Below are positions 11,521-22,562 of a stretch of 64,000 nucleotides of DNA, piece by piece; positions within the stretch are counted from its first letter, which is position 1, and each line of letters opens with the position of its first letter. Position numbers and translations under genes: made by a program. Location of the stretch: assembly GCA_947359465.1 (NCBI GenBank), contig OX375881.1, positions 74,671,914 to 74,735,913 of the forward strand. The letters are read 5' to 3'. The stretch is from Metellina segmentata. Taxonomy: Eukaryota > Arthropoda > Arachnida > Araneae > Tetragnathidae. The notes beneath the pieces are model-generated. The model did not search any database, was not told where the DNA came from, and saw nothing but the letters and a program-made list of their open reading frames with translations.

Positions 11521-11675
11521 CGGTAGGCAACTCAGATTATTTTACCAATATTACTCGAATTTCAAGCTATCAATAATTTATAAATATTTGACTAATGGTA
11601 CGAAATGATTTAAAACATTAAATTTTGATTTACCTACATTTTGTTAGCAAACGAGTCTATCCAACGCGAAAATAT

Positions 11676-11811
11676 CAGCTCAGGTGTTGCCTCTTCATCT
11701 GACCATGTTTCAAAATTACGTGGTGTTGTCCTCGGACCTTTCCCTTAGGGGACTGTTCCCGGACCGTCGTCAATAAACCGTTATGTTGCTCTAGTAGGAC
11801 GTTAATTAAAC
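11676..11811 (+). mobile_element. SINE, 3' body fragment
   Basis: Carries CAGGTGTTGCCTCTTCATCT, TTCAAAATTACGTGGTGTTG, CCGGACCGTCGTCAATA and GTTAATTAAA, the 3' body of the main SINE family. Target duplication not seen. Confidence 0.75.
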
Positions 11812-11967
11812 GATATTCTACTAGAAGTGGTACACTTATAAAAACGATCCGTGTCATAGTAAAACGTCAGTAAAATTGTCGGAAAATCATGTGCTTGGGC
11901 TTACAGTTGATATTATTCTTTCTATGCACCAATATAAAATTATATAAACAATGTAAAGAATCATAGG

Positions 11968-12181
11968 CACGTAATTTTGAACCACGGTCAGAAGACGGGG
12001 CAACACCTGAACTGGTACCCTACTCTCCAAACTTATACACCAACCCAACCTTGAGAACTTTCGGCCAATACAGATTTAAGGTGCACCAGCCGCCTCTATA
12101 CCATACACTTACAAATATCCATGCCCGGACCCGGATTCGAACCAGGAACATTCCGATGCAGAGGCTAACACATTTAGTTGG
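11968..12181 (-). mobile_element. SINE, tRNA-derived head plus partial body
   Basis: On the minus strand the head has the B box CTGGTTCGAATCCGGG and an A-box region GTGTTAGCCTCTGCATCGGA. It is followed by CGGCTGGTGCACCTTAAATC and the body. The tail beyond CGTGGTTCAAAATTACGTG is missing. Confidence 0.78.
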
Positions 12182-13115
12182 TTCTTCAAAAAACATATTC
12201 TAAGTTAAACATAAAAAGCAAGCGAATAAAAATTTCACTTATATGCCGCGCAATTATTTATTTTTAATGTTTATAATGCCGTGCAATAGCCATAAAACTT
12301 AAAGCTGCGATTTCTCGTCATCAACAAATTCGATTATCTTATTCGAACTGAATGGGGGTTGAAAAACCAACTCCCCCTGACTACGCATATGAATTAATGT
12401 ACCATTATTTCATTGATTACATTTATTTATTACACAAGTGAAGCATTAATTAAAATTAAGTTATGAATAGTTAATATAGAAGACAATGTTACACAACTGG
12501 GCTGTATAAGTTTTGGCAGGAAGGATATTTTACGAAATCTGAATATTGTATAGGAAACAACTATTCTTTTATTTCTTGGTTATTAATATTTATACAGTGC
12601 TGTTCTGTTGAGAACAGACAATTTCAAAAAAAAAAAAAAACATAGCAAGAATCTCTTAACTTCCAAAGTCTAGGGCGCCGCTAGTACGCCCTCGAAACAA
12701 CGACCAAACTCTTCTCGAGTCTGTCAGAGAGTCCTCTCTCGCAGACCCAATCCTCCCTGCAGTAAGCCTCGAAGCTCACGACCGTGGGAAAAACCCTTGG
12801 GCAGTTATCCATCGTCTCAAAACTCCAAGAGGCGACTCCCTCCCCCCCCCCCTCCCCGTCTTTTCAGTTCTATTCCAACAGAGGGGCTAGCCAGCCATTG
12901 TCCGACAAAGAACGATTTCAGTCGGCTAGGCGACTGGAGAAACCAAGAGGTCCCCTTTTATCACTTCGCCACATTATATATATATATGCAAAATTGATTT
13001 TCTCACTTGAATGGAGGGGTTAATGTTCTTTACAACGCCCCCCCCCCCCCCTGATTACGCATATGTAAAGTTCATTAACTAATTTGTATACACCATTTGT
13101 TACTCTTCTGGGATC
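12182..13115. other. Spacer of the inverted repeat, no gene recognised
   Basis: AT-rich to 12650, then a GC-richer patch (12670-12960) with C-runs near 12840 and 13040. The small frames there look like repeat translation. I see no supported gene. Confidence 0.4.
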
Positions 13116-13123
13116 ATTATCAC

Positions 13124-13901
13124 TAGGGCAACTTTTTTGTTGCAGTAAAAATGGGAAAAGTTGCATTTATGGAAATAAAGTTGCATTTATTTTTGATACA
13201 CTAAATTCTAAAATAAATTATTCGTAAAAAATGAAAAATATATTGACAATTTTAGTCGTGTATAACAATATTATTATACATTCTTAAATACAGACAAACA
13301 CTGAATGGCCGATCCTTGGCCAGTAATTTCTTTAACATTGAAAAACTGCGCCAGCCGCATTAAAATAATGTGCTATATTATATAGCAGAAGCGCCAAATC
13401 CTTTCGCTCAACATTCAGTGGATTTTGAAACGTCATATCTACAAGGCGAACAGCATATTTATGATTGACACTCACCTCGCAAACTCTGCAGTCGATTAAG
13501 CAAGTTTTCTCTGCATTATCAAGGGTGCCAACTGATGTGTTAAAAGTACTTCTTGCCATTTCACTTTTGTCTGTTAGGACAAACAGCTTCTTTCCACTAA
13601 CTTCTTGTTTGATCGCAATACTTCGGCGTTCGCAAGATCAGACACACGTGATCGAATATTTGGTTCAGAGGGCAAAAAATAAAATAGTAACTTCATATTA
13701 ATTAATTTTAAGCTAAATTTTAAAAAGTTGCAGGTGGTTGCATGTATGCAAAAAGTTCCATTTATGCAGAAAGTTGCATTTATGTTGCGGTTATAACTCA
13801 CTTACAATGCACCCCATGAAGGAGGAATTTTTGTTTTAGCATTTTACATGCAGCGTAGAACGTGTGAAAAAAAGTTGCATTTGTTGCAAAAAGTTGCCCT
13901 A
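13124..13901 (-). mobile_element. hAT-type element (778 bp) with 8-bp duplication and transposase fragment
   Basis: Ends TAGGGCAACTTTTTTGTTGC and, at the right end inverted, TTAGGGCAACTTTTTGCAAC. The flanking ATTATCAC is perfect at 13116-13123 and 13902-13909. Subterminal AGTTGCATTTATG recurs on both sides. A minus-strand fragment (near 13580-13332, KLFVLTDKSEMARSTF, then KDLALLLYNIAHYFNAAG) resembles the central region of arthropod hAT-like transposases, with a frame break near 13575. Confidence 0.85.
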
Positions 13902-13909
13902 ATTATCAC

Positions 13910-14419
13910 GGAAACTTCAACTGTACCACAAATTCTCACAACTAATGTCTTATCAACTGCTCTGTAAAAAGGTTACGTACAATTTATGAACAATCTTCAG
14001 ACATATTTTGTCGAACGATAATATCAGAAATACAATTATAATAAAGGCTGTAATGGCGCTGAACAGAAAAATTTTCTGGCAATGTTTTTTCAAGAAAATA
14101 TCAATATGAGCAAAGTGTGTTTAGCATTTCTTTGGTGCCTTTGCTTGTACTAATAAGGGTAAACAGATTATTTGTCACAATCTCCTGTTCCATCCTCAAC
14201 TAGACCTTGTCGCTCCATCAAATATATTTTTGTCAAGTAATTAATAGATTTAACTACTAGGAAGTTATTAATGTGCAAGGTACTTTAAAGTTGACTGTTG
14301 TTTGGATAAAAATCACTAAATATTAAACAGGGAGTACTAACGATAGAAACACCGCTCGTAGATTTTTTCTTAGAAATGTGTGTGTGTGCTTAGTATTCTG
14401 CTGAAATAACTGAGCTGCG
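13910..14419. other. Spacer sequence without recognisable gene
   Basis: AT-rich. A short (TG)n near 14383 and no sizeable ORF. Confidence 0.4.
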
Positions 14420-16560
14420 TACCAGCAATAGTAATAATACTCAATGCTATTCATATGGGATTTTGAATTGTTTTTAGCCACCATTGAACAACTAGGCCAA
14501 ATAGAACGGGGTTAATATGTCGCTCACTCCTTTCACCAACTTCATATCTCGAAAAACGTGATTTTTCAGGAGAGTGATTTTAAAGTTTAAATGTAGAATA
14601 AAATGTATTAAAAATAAATATTACTTCTGCGCTCTCTGACGGCTAAACATTGAGCGGTGAGATATGACAATCAAACAGGAATATACTATTCTTTCAGGGC
14701 TTTCTGAATACAGGATGGATAAAAAAAAAGAGATGTGGATTGATTTTGATTGGTCAAATGGTGTAGATTTGACTCTCTTTATTTGCCAACTCTTCTGTAT
14801 ATGTATAAATTTTTAGCCAATATGTATTAACACATATTCGCTAAGCACATTACCAGTTTAAAAAAAAAAATTTCTTCGTTATGTATTTGTAGTTTTATAA
14901 AGGCGTTAATTCAACAGCTGGGAGTGGCAGTCGAGGGGTCGGTGCCTGTAGTTCAACAAGCTCTGGGTTCGAATCCCGTTTTGATATGAATGTTCGTCGT
15001 GGCTTGGAATCCACTTGAGGCCACAGATTCTTGCTAATTAGTCGTCACCTGACCGTGGGTGAAAATTACGAGGTGTTGTCCTCGAATCTTTCCCTTCAGG
15101 GACTGATCCCGGACCGTCGTCAATAGCCCGTTGTGTTGCTCTAGTACGACGTTAACCAAAATTATCATTACCTTGCTAATTAGTTTCGTTCACATGTCCC
15201 TTCTACGATGAAACTCGTTTCTAAATTGAAGCATTTACATGAGCTTTACAAGTATATCACAATACTTTCAATGATTTCGCTATTGTATCAGTGTACCGGG
15301 TTCAACAGGCTCTGAGTTCGAATCCCGGTCGAAGATGTTCGTATTTGTACGTCCCGGTCAATTAATCTGTCGTGTGACAAACCAAATCAAATTCGTTAGC
15401 AATGGTCAACTAGTTTCACACTCTTCTCTTTCTTGTTACTAAACTCTCAATTTTCAGCGTATGAGTTACGTATACCGAGAACTGCACAAAACATTGATAA
15501 TATTTATGGTTGAGTTTTTACGAATTCATTTGAGCAAACGAATTCTTGTGCTCAGCTTAATTTAAGCTTTCAGCAACCCAATATACCTTGTGTTGTACCA
15601 ATTCAGTGACATCACGTACACAAAAGTAAAGAACATAAATTTTACCTCATTTTGACAAAAAGAAATTTTTATTAACACACGCCGATGCAGCTATTGGAGT
15701 AAATTTTTTGGTTTAGTACGTTTTGCTCTTCATCAGTTTTTCCTAAACTAAAAACTAAGTCATTTTTTATCAGAAATACCAAATTCCCACCCGGTTCAAA
15801 GATATTCACCCATTCCACTGTCAAGTGTGCGTCAAAATTAACGGAATACATTTTATACAATACGACGAGTATTTTCAGAGAGCAAAAGGAAAAATATTTG
15901 TTCGTCATTATCCTTCTAAAACGAGGCAAATTCCGGCCGTTGTGCGCTACGTGAAAACCATCTGGACTTGAGATCTTCCCGGGATAGATATGCCAAAATT
16001 TACTTGAGGAAATTACGACCGCAAACTTTAGCCCCGAGCCCAAGCATCTAGTCATTCCTGTTTTGAATCATATATCGCTTTTTGTGAATCCAACGCGCCA
16101 AGTCCATCCTCGCCAGATTCTCGAGAGAAGGCGGGGGGAGGGGAGCACTCCCATAGGGAAAGCATGGATAGGAATTGAGGACACGTGTTGCCACCGGGAA
16201 GGTTGCCCTTCTGAATGGGCGCCTTGGCGATGAAAACCACTCTCCTCTTGGCTACCTTTCGTTCATCTTAAATGTTGGTAACCATGTTTGTTTCTGAATG
16301 TCCGAGGGATGGGGACAAGAAACAAATATATTCTTTTCAGACTTCCTGGAACGTGATTCAACAGTGACTTTGAAAAGGGAAGGGGATTGCATCTTCGGCA
16401 TCCGAGGAAAATAGAGAATGCTCAATTTGATAAGACAATTAGTTTGAATTAGTTAGTTACCATCATTATGAGAGAATGAAACATTAAATCTATACGATAT
16501 TCATGATAAATTTCTTTGGGAACGAAACATTTATTTAGTGCAAACTCCATGCAGCGTTGG
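14420..16560. repeat. Right arm of the family A/Z inverted repeat
   Basis: Inverse of the left arm at 10140-11520. From left to right: 14420-14820; tRNA-like B boxes GGGTTCGAATCCCG (near 14970) and GAGTTCGAATCCCG (near 15320); the shared stretch 15440-15700; a 127-codon minus frame (16055-15672), whose counterpart at 5600-5960 is broken; and the GC-rich Z core 16050-16400. A SINE at 15042-15172 interrupts it. Confidence 0.68.
15042..15172 (+). mobile_element. 5'-truncated SINE with 11-bp target duplication
   Basis: 3' body of the main SINE family. TTGCTAATTAG stands on both sides (15031-15041, 15173-15183). It post-dates the family A/Z copy it interrupts; the empty site is visible near 17288 (TCTAATTAG). 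Confidence 0.88.
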
Positions 16561-16561
16561 G

Positions 16562-16710
16562 GACCGCGGAAACCCAGTTGGTAGAGTCACGGATTAGCAA
16601 CCAGAGTCGCGAGTTCGAGACTCGATCCAATCAATGACCGTAGTTGAATGGGGGCTAGTGCACATGAAACTGTCCTGACTTCAAAGGTCCTCACATTGGT
16701 GTGGTATGGA
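16562..16710 (+). mobile_element. tRNA-derived SINE head, second type
   Basis: ACCCAGTTGGTAGAGTCACG followed by GCGAGTTCGAGACTCGATCC gives A- and B-box-like segments. It runs into CCTCACATTGGTGTGGTATG, the start of the body used by the main SINE. A shorter relative is at 6467-6538. It differs from the head at 21830, so one body has at least two heads. Confidence 0.6.
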
Positions 16711-17204
16711 CATTAGGAGTAGGTCGAGTTCACTTACAAAATTGAAGTTATGCAAAATTAAATGTTTTTTAACCTTTACACATAATTTAAAGATTAATAA
16801 AATTTTGATATTTTGGGAAAAAAATAACCTTTTAACATTGGAATTGGATAAGGTGTTGGAAAATCAACTCTGTATAAAAAATAGATGTATCCTATTTTTC
16901 TATAAAATCTGGTTTCAAATATTTCCACTCTTTCACTATTTGAACACTTCAAAGGTCCAGAACTTGAACGGGATATCACGATGCTATTCGATCTTTAGTG
17001 CTTCGGAACGGGCACGTATGTCTGAGTTGAATATTCTTTCTGAGAACAATTTCTTTCCTTGTACAGTCAGCCAATTAAAAATCCGAACACAGGAACCATT
17101 TCAAAACATTAAGCTGTGGCATTTTTTTTTTACAATGAATAGTTTCATTTTCTTCGATTTTTTGGAAAAACATAATAGCTTAAATCAAATGGTTTTTTCG
17201 CAAT
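16711..17204. other. Stretch with a 205-codon frame, not supported as a gene
   Basis: The open frame at 16706-17323 is rich in Phe, Ile, Asn and Lys, runs into family A/Z repeat at its 3' end and resembles nothing I know. I treat it as chance in AT-rich DNA. Confidence 0.4.
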
Positions 17205-17656
17205 GTTGTACTCGGTGCTTTGGCTCAACAAGCTCTGGGTTCGAATCCCGCTTTGACATGAGTGTTCGCCGTGGTTTGGATTCTTGTCTAATTAGTTTCG
17301 TTTACATGTCTCTTCTACGATGAAGCTCATTTCTAAATTGAAGCAATCACATGAATTTTCCAAGAGTATCAAATTACTTTCAATGATTTCGCTATTGTGT
17401 CTGTGTCCTTGGTTCACAACAGGCTCCGAGTTCGAATCCCTACGATGTTCGTAAGGGGTTCGGAATCCTCTTTTAGCTGTAGGTCCCGGTCTAATAAGCT
17501 CTTGCGTGGTAAAAACTGTAGTGAAGAACCAAATCGAATTCGTTAGGAATTGACCTTAATTTAGCTTTAAGCAACCCATCACGAACACAAAAGTAAAACT
17601 ACAAATTTTACCTCAATTTGCCAAAAAGGAATTTTAATTACATTGATAATATCATT
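17205..17656 (+). repeat. Family A/Z repeat fragment
   Basis: Collinear with 14950-15670 (GGCTCAACAAGCTCTGGGTT, GAGTTCGAATCCCTACGATG) but lacking several internal parts. A different repeat end, CTAGCAGAAATACCCGGC, follows. Confidence 0.68.
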
Positions 17657-20600
17657 AACTAGCAGAAATACCCGGCTTTGCTCGGGTTGACTTAATAATA
17701 ACTTGATTGAAAAATCATCAATTATTTTTCATAAAAGAATGTTAACATCATTTAAGTGAACAGGAAAAAAAAAAAATTCTATTTGAACTTCTCCCTTGCT
17801 TCTACAATTTACTTCGGACGCAAATATACATACATGTTGTATCCATCCATATAATCCATTTCATGTTCGTTGTACTTCTGCTGAAAGTTTTTTCTTTAAT
17901 GTGACTGACTTTCTAATTTGCTTCTGAGATGAATTGTTCAAAATACTTTATGTAACTGTCATTGTAAATGTATTTGACGAGTCAACAACAAATTGAATTG
18001 TACACCATGCTGTACATACATTTTTTTTTTTTTTACTCTGGAAATAAGAAAACTTCTTCAACAACTCAAATGTTTTCTTGACCAGCTTGTGGTTTAAACT
18101 ATGGTCAGGTGAGCTAATTTTTATTTCAAACTCCAGGAACTTTTTTGCAAGAAAAACAAAAAACATTTGAGTTGTGTTTATGTTAAAGCATTTAAAATTT
18201 TTTTTTTACTTTGATCAATATGTAGTGGTTTAAGAATTTTTTACTCGGGTGAATCACCATCCAAATAGTCTTGCTTTATGCAATAACCTTGGTATAAAAT
18301 AAGAGAACTCGGGCATCATTTGCCTTGAGCTGAGCTCAACTGCTCTCTCTCATGATAAATAGAGAAACCTGTGAAGCTACCACAAGTATTGAATACTATA
18401 GAAGTATTAGATGGAAAAGGACATTTCACTCCGAGGGAAATAAAATCGATAGAATAGAAAAACTACATGTCATTCAAAGGACCAGAGTCATTCGTTTTAG
18501 GATTGGGTTTAAACGGTAAAGATGTAATTTCCCTCGAAGATATGTAGGAAATACCTTTTAAGGTATATAAATGTGAAATGGATTTCCTGGTTGGATATTA
18601 CCAAGACCTGGTAAAATAAAGCAATGGGGGAAACGTTGTGTTCTTATTACTCAGATGAATATTGTTGTTTACATTATGTATTACCAGGAAATGTAAGATA
18701 TACAGGAATGCACTGTTATTCATTTACACATGTATGATAACTGATAGATTTGTTGTAAATAATAAATGTATTTAGTTTTGATATTCTAATAAGGTGTCCC
18801 TTATTATATTTAAAAATACACACATTTTTAAAAGCAAAACATCAAGAATAGTGTGAATTCAACCTGTTAATTCTTTTTCTACATTGGAGTTTGGTTGACA
18901 AGTATTATTTACTCAAGCAAAATTTTGTAAGAATATAATATTAAAAAAAAACTTGACTGATTTAAAACAGGGTTGTTTAAGTATTTCGAAAAAACATGCC
19001 CGATTAGATATTAATGAAGCCAAAAAGTAATTCCATTGGAATAGGATATTTCAAATAAATCACAAACTCCAACAGAATTTACCATTTAGCAAACACAAAT
19101 CTATTAAAGAATAACACAATCCATGTTTAAAACTCTTCATCTCAACATGTTCAATTAAAGAAAAACTAAATCTAAATTGCACGCCCATCAGATACATGTC
19201 TCACCCAAATTGGATGAAAGAATTTTGAACGCTAAAACAAAAGCATCCACAATAGTGTATTTTGAACAAATACACTCTAAATGAAGCATATTCATATTCA
19301 AAAGCCTAAATTCCTATAAAAACTAATGTATAAAAAATGTAGAGAAAAGGGTATAACATTGTATTAGTATATAAAATTTTAACTTTAATGTTTTAGTATA
19401 ATTTTTTAAGAGAAACTAACTTTGTAGTCAACACAAGAAATAAAAAAAGGTATTGTAAACAACAGGTATATATATATATATATATTACATTGTTTAAAAC
19501 TCTTCATCTCAACATGCTAAATTATAACAGGGAAAACAATTTTAAACAAGAATACGAAAAACATTGGCTCAATTAATTGTATTTATGTACTCAAGTGCAT
19601 TCAGAATAGTATTTAGCTTTGCACTTCCTACTATTGGCAAAACAAAACTTTGATTTGAATGACACTTTCTAATCGCACAGTACTTCAAAACCAGAATTAC
19701 TAAATTTAACCACAAAAATTACATATTCTTAGAACTGCTCGAGATGTTTACAGTTAATTACGTCAACTACCATAAAAAGTACAAATGTTAAATAAAAACA
19801 TGAAAATCAATGCACATGTGACACTTTTTGCATTTTGTCTTGCATCTTAAGATTGCTTTAAGTCTAAATATCATTGTTGACAGCAGGTATTTAATCAAAT
19901 TGGAAGCAATTTCATTCTAGCTTCATTGAAGACAGATTTTCAATTAATTTCACTAATTGGGAAGACACAATGTGTGATTTTTTTGTTTTGAACTTTTATA
20001 TATGAATCAGACCTTTTGTATGCAAAGCACTTCATTTTTTATTAATTCCATGGGAGACCAAAATTTATACTTTAAATTCAAATTAACTGGAAAAATTTCC
20101 AATTAAAAATTCTTCACTACACTTTCAAAACCTTGCAAGTCTTGATAAACATGTTTAGAAGCAATGAAACACTAATCCAAAAAATTAGATTCAAGAGATT
20201 TTGACAACAGTACACACTGAATTTTGGTACAAGCAATAATAAGTGTATCGATTTCAGTCACCAGCACAAACACTCTACATTTGATAGTGAATATTGATCA
20301 AACTGATTTGAACTTCCTTCAAATTAAAAATTGATTTTTAATGCTGAGTGAATGTTTTTGATACTTATAACAAAAGAGACTGTGCATAGAAACTTGAATC
20401 ATAAATCTGTCAATGTACTCTTGGTGCCATGTTACATATTCAGAGCACACTCAATACTGAATAGAGTGTACATTGGAATAGATACAATTAGATGTATTAC
20501 TAGAACTAAGATACAATGTGCACATTTGATCGTTATCTCAAGAAATTTGAATTTAAGTACAGATTTTGAGCCAAGACAGTAATTCAAAATTTAGTGCTTT

Positions 20601-21320
20601 GCATACAAGTCTGGTTATTACATAAATGATAAATAACTTCAAATCTGACCTCAGTAAAATATTAGTATCCAGCCATTAGCTAAGGGGGGTGATTCTCGCT
20701 TTTACAAATAGCTTCCACTTAATAAAAGTTATAAAAATAAAGAACATTTTCGTTCTGACACAAAGTGACACTTGAACTCAATAACCGAAACACTATTTGA
20801 GTGGAAAATGCAAAAAGAAAACTATCTGACAAGATTTTCACAAAATATAAACCGCCATTATGAACTGAATATCCGGTATGGTTGACACCTTTATATATAA
20901 ACGTATCATGTTTATGACACTAATGAAACATTGACAACAGTCGCCTGTCACAACACAATAAATTAAAACAGAACAAATAAAATATAAATACCAGGAAAAA
21001 GTCACTCGCCGAAATAATTTACACGATACACGAAGACGCAAAAGCGTCAAGCAGGAATTCGGAAAAGCAACACACTAAATTAAATTGAATAAAATTCGAC
21101 CGATTTGGAGGGAAAACATTCGATTCATTGCTAAAGGTTGCCATGAGATGGAAGAAGCCAAAGAAAGATATAGCCTTCACAAGAATTAAAGGTGAATGAC
21201 CAGAAGGGTGATCAAAAATCTGATGGCAACGAAATAGCAGCGTCACGACTTCCTGAAATGCGTATCTCCCAAACCCGAAAGAAAAGATTCGATGACAATA
21301 GCCCGTAATATTGAACAAAG
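17657..21320. other. Long AT-rich region with no recognised gene
   Basis: Starts with a repeat terminus (CTAGCAGAAATACCCGGCTT) like the one at 25021. The rest is AT-rich with a short (TA)n near 19467. Frames at 20352-20582 and 21351-21019 lack family features. The block at 21000-21320 is richer in CG dinucleotides and could be a promoter or 5' exon of an unseen transcript, but nothing decides it. Confidence 0.4.
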
Positions 21321-21327
21321 TTATGGT

Positions 21328-21756
21328 AAGGTAATTTTTAATTAACGTCACACTAGAGTAACAGAACGGGCTATTGACAATGGTCCGGGTAAATGGTAAT
21401 TTTTAATTAACGTCGTACTACAGCGACGTCATACTAAAGCTAGTGCTTAATTAACGTCATACTAGAACTTTTGACGACGGTCCGGGATCAATCCCTCAAG
21501 GGAAAAATTCTTGGACAACACCTCATAATTTTGAACCACGATCAGATGACGAAGCAATACCTGAGCTCCCACCGCACTCTCCAAAATTCCACACCAACCC
21601 AACCTTCGAACCTTCAGCCATGACAGATTTAAGGTGCACCAGCCGCCTCTACACCATACGCTTACAAACATCCATGCCCGGACCCGTATTCCAACCAGGA
21701 ACTTTCCGATTTAGAGGCTAACACCTTGACCACTATACCGGTTAGTCGGCGACGAC
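21328..21756 (-). mobile_element. SINE with triplicated tail
   Basis: On the minus strand: head with A-box-like GGTATAGTGGTCAAGGTGTT, body, then the 3' part ending GTTAATTAAAAATTACC. The terminal piece (TAGTAYGACGTTAATTA-like) recurs three times (about 21480-21440, 21425-21390 and 21385-21330), as if tail segments had been duplicated. Confidence 0.75.
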
Positions 21757-22392
21757 GGTCCGTTATCAATCTCATAAGGGAAAGATTCAGGACAGCGCCC
21801 CGACCAACCGGTATATTGGTTAAGGTGTTAGCCTCTAGATCGGAAGGTTCCTGGTTCGAATCCGGGTCCGGGCATGGATGTTTGTAAACGTATGGTGTAG
21901 AGGCGGCTGGTGCACCTTAAATCTGTCGCGGCCGAAAGTCCTCACGTTGGGTTGGCGTGGAAGTTTGGAGAGTGGGGTGCCAGCTCAGGTGTTGCTTCGT
22001 CATCTGACCGTGGTTCAAAATTACGAGGTGTTGTCCTCGGATCTTTCCCTTAAGGGACTGATCCCGGACCGTCGTCAATAGCCCGTTGTGTTGCTCTAGT
22101 ACGGCATTAACAAAAAATTACCAATTACCAAGGACAGCGCCATGTAATTTTGATCCATGGTCAGATGACGAGGCAACACCTGAGTAGGCATTCAACTCTC
22201 CAAACTTCCATACCACACAAATATGTGAGGACATTTGAGGATACGACAGGATGAACGTGCACTATCCCCCTTTGTAAATGACCACAGAGAGTACACGTCG
22301 ATCTTTGGTTGGATTTGATCTCGCAACCGTCCTATCACTAATTCGTTACTTTTAAACTGGCATATGGCAACGATTCTGTCGGTCTCGATCAG
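21757..22392 (-). mobile_element. SINE split by a younger SINE
   Basis: Pieces 21757-21799 and 22131-about 22392 make one minus-strand copy interrupted by the element at 21800-22130. Its head (GTTGCGAGATCAAATCC near 22320) and junction (CCTCACATATTTGTGTGGTA) are of the second head type, like 16562-16710. Confidence 0.72.
21800..22130 (+). mobile_element. Full-length tRNA-derived SINE (331 bp) with 11-bp duplication
   Basis: Best copy of the family. A-box region TATATTGGTTAAGGTGTTAG, perfect B box GGTTCGAATCC, then TGGTGCACCTTAAATCTG, TTGGGTTGGCGTGGAAGTTT, GACCGTGGTTCAAAATTACG, CCCGGACCGTCGTCAATAGC and a tail of ATTACC repeats. AGGACAGCGCC flanks it at 21789-21799 and 22131-22141. Confidence 0.9.
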
Positions 22393-22504
22393 TTCATCTT
22401 TCATTTCCCAGCTCTAATAATTTAGAAAAGGGTGTTTTGTGATTCTTTATCCTTTTGAATACGAACTTTGCGCTTTTTAAGTTCTGTTTATTCATTAGTC
22501 AGTT

Positions 22505-22562
22505 ATGGCAAAAGCTGAGCAAGCTCTAGTATTGGACCCGTCGAGTGAACTTCATTTCAAAG
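22505..22562 (+). CDS. Vap33: VAP exon 1 (residues 1-19, split codon 20)
   Basis: Encodes [19 protein letters not shown] plus the first base of Gly20, followed by a GTTAAT donor. It corresponds to the first beta strand of the MSP domain. The ATG matches the position of the VAPB start. No TATA box is evident just upstream. Part of the complete gene listed separately. Confidence 0.93.

Noticed and set aside
14930..15000. tRNA-like B boxes in family A/Z
   Set aside because: Only B-box-like matches recur with the repeat; no cloverleaf could be built.
15672..16055. 127-codon minus-strand frame
   Set aside because: Lies wholly in the repeat arm; the matching sequence at 5600-5960 is broken by stops and no family is recognised.
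16706..17323. 205-codon plus-strand frame
   Set aside because: Biased to Phe, Ile, Asn and Lys as expected for chance AT-rich frames; its end lies in family A/Z repeat and no domain is visible.
21462..22081. Paired frames beginning MFVSVWCRGGWCTLNLS / MFVNVWCRGGWCTLNLS
   Set aside because: These are translations of two SINE copies, not a protein family.
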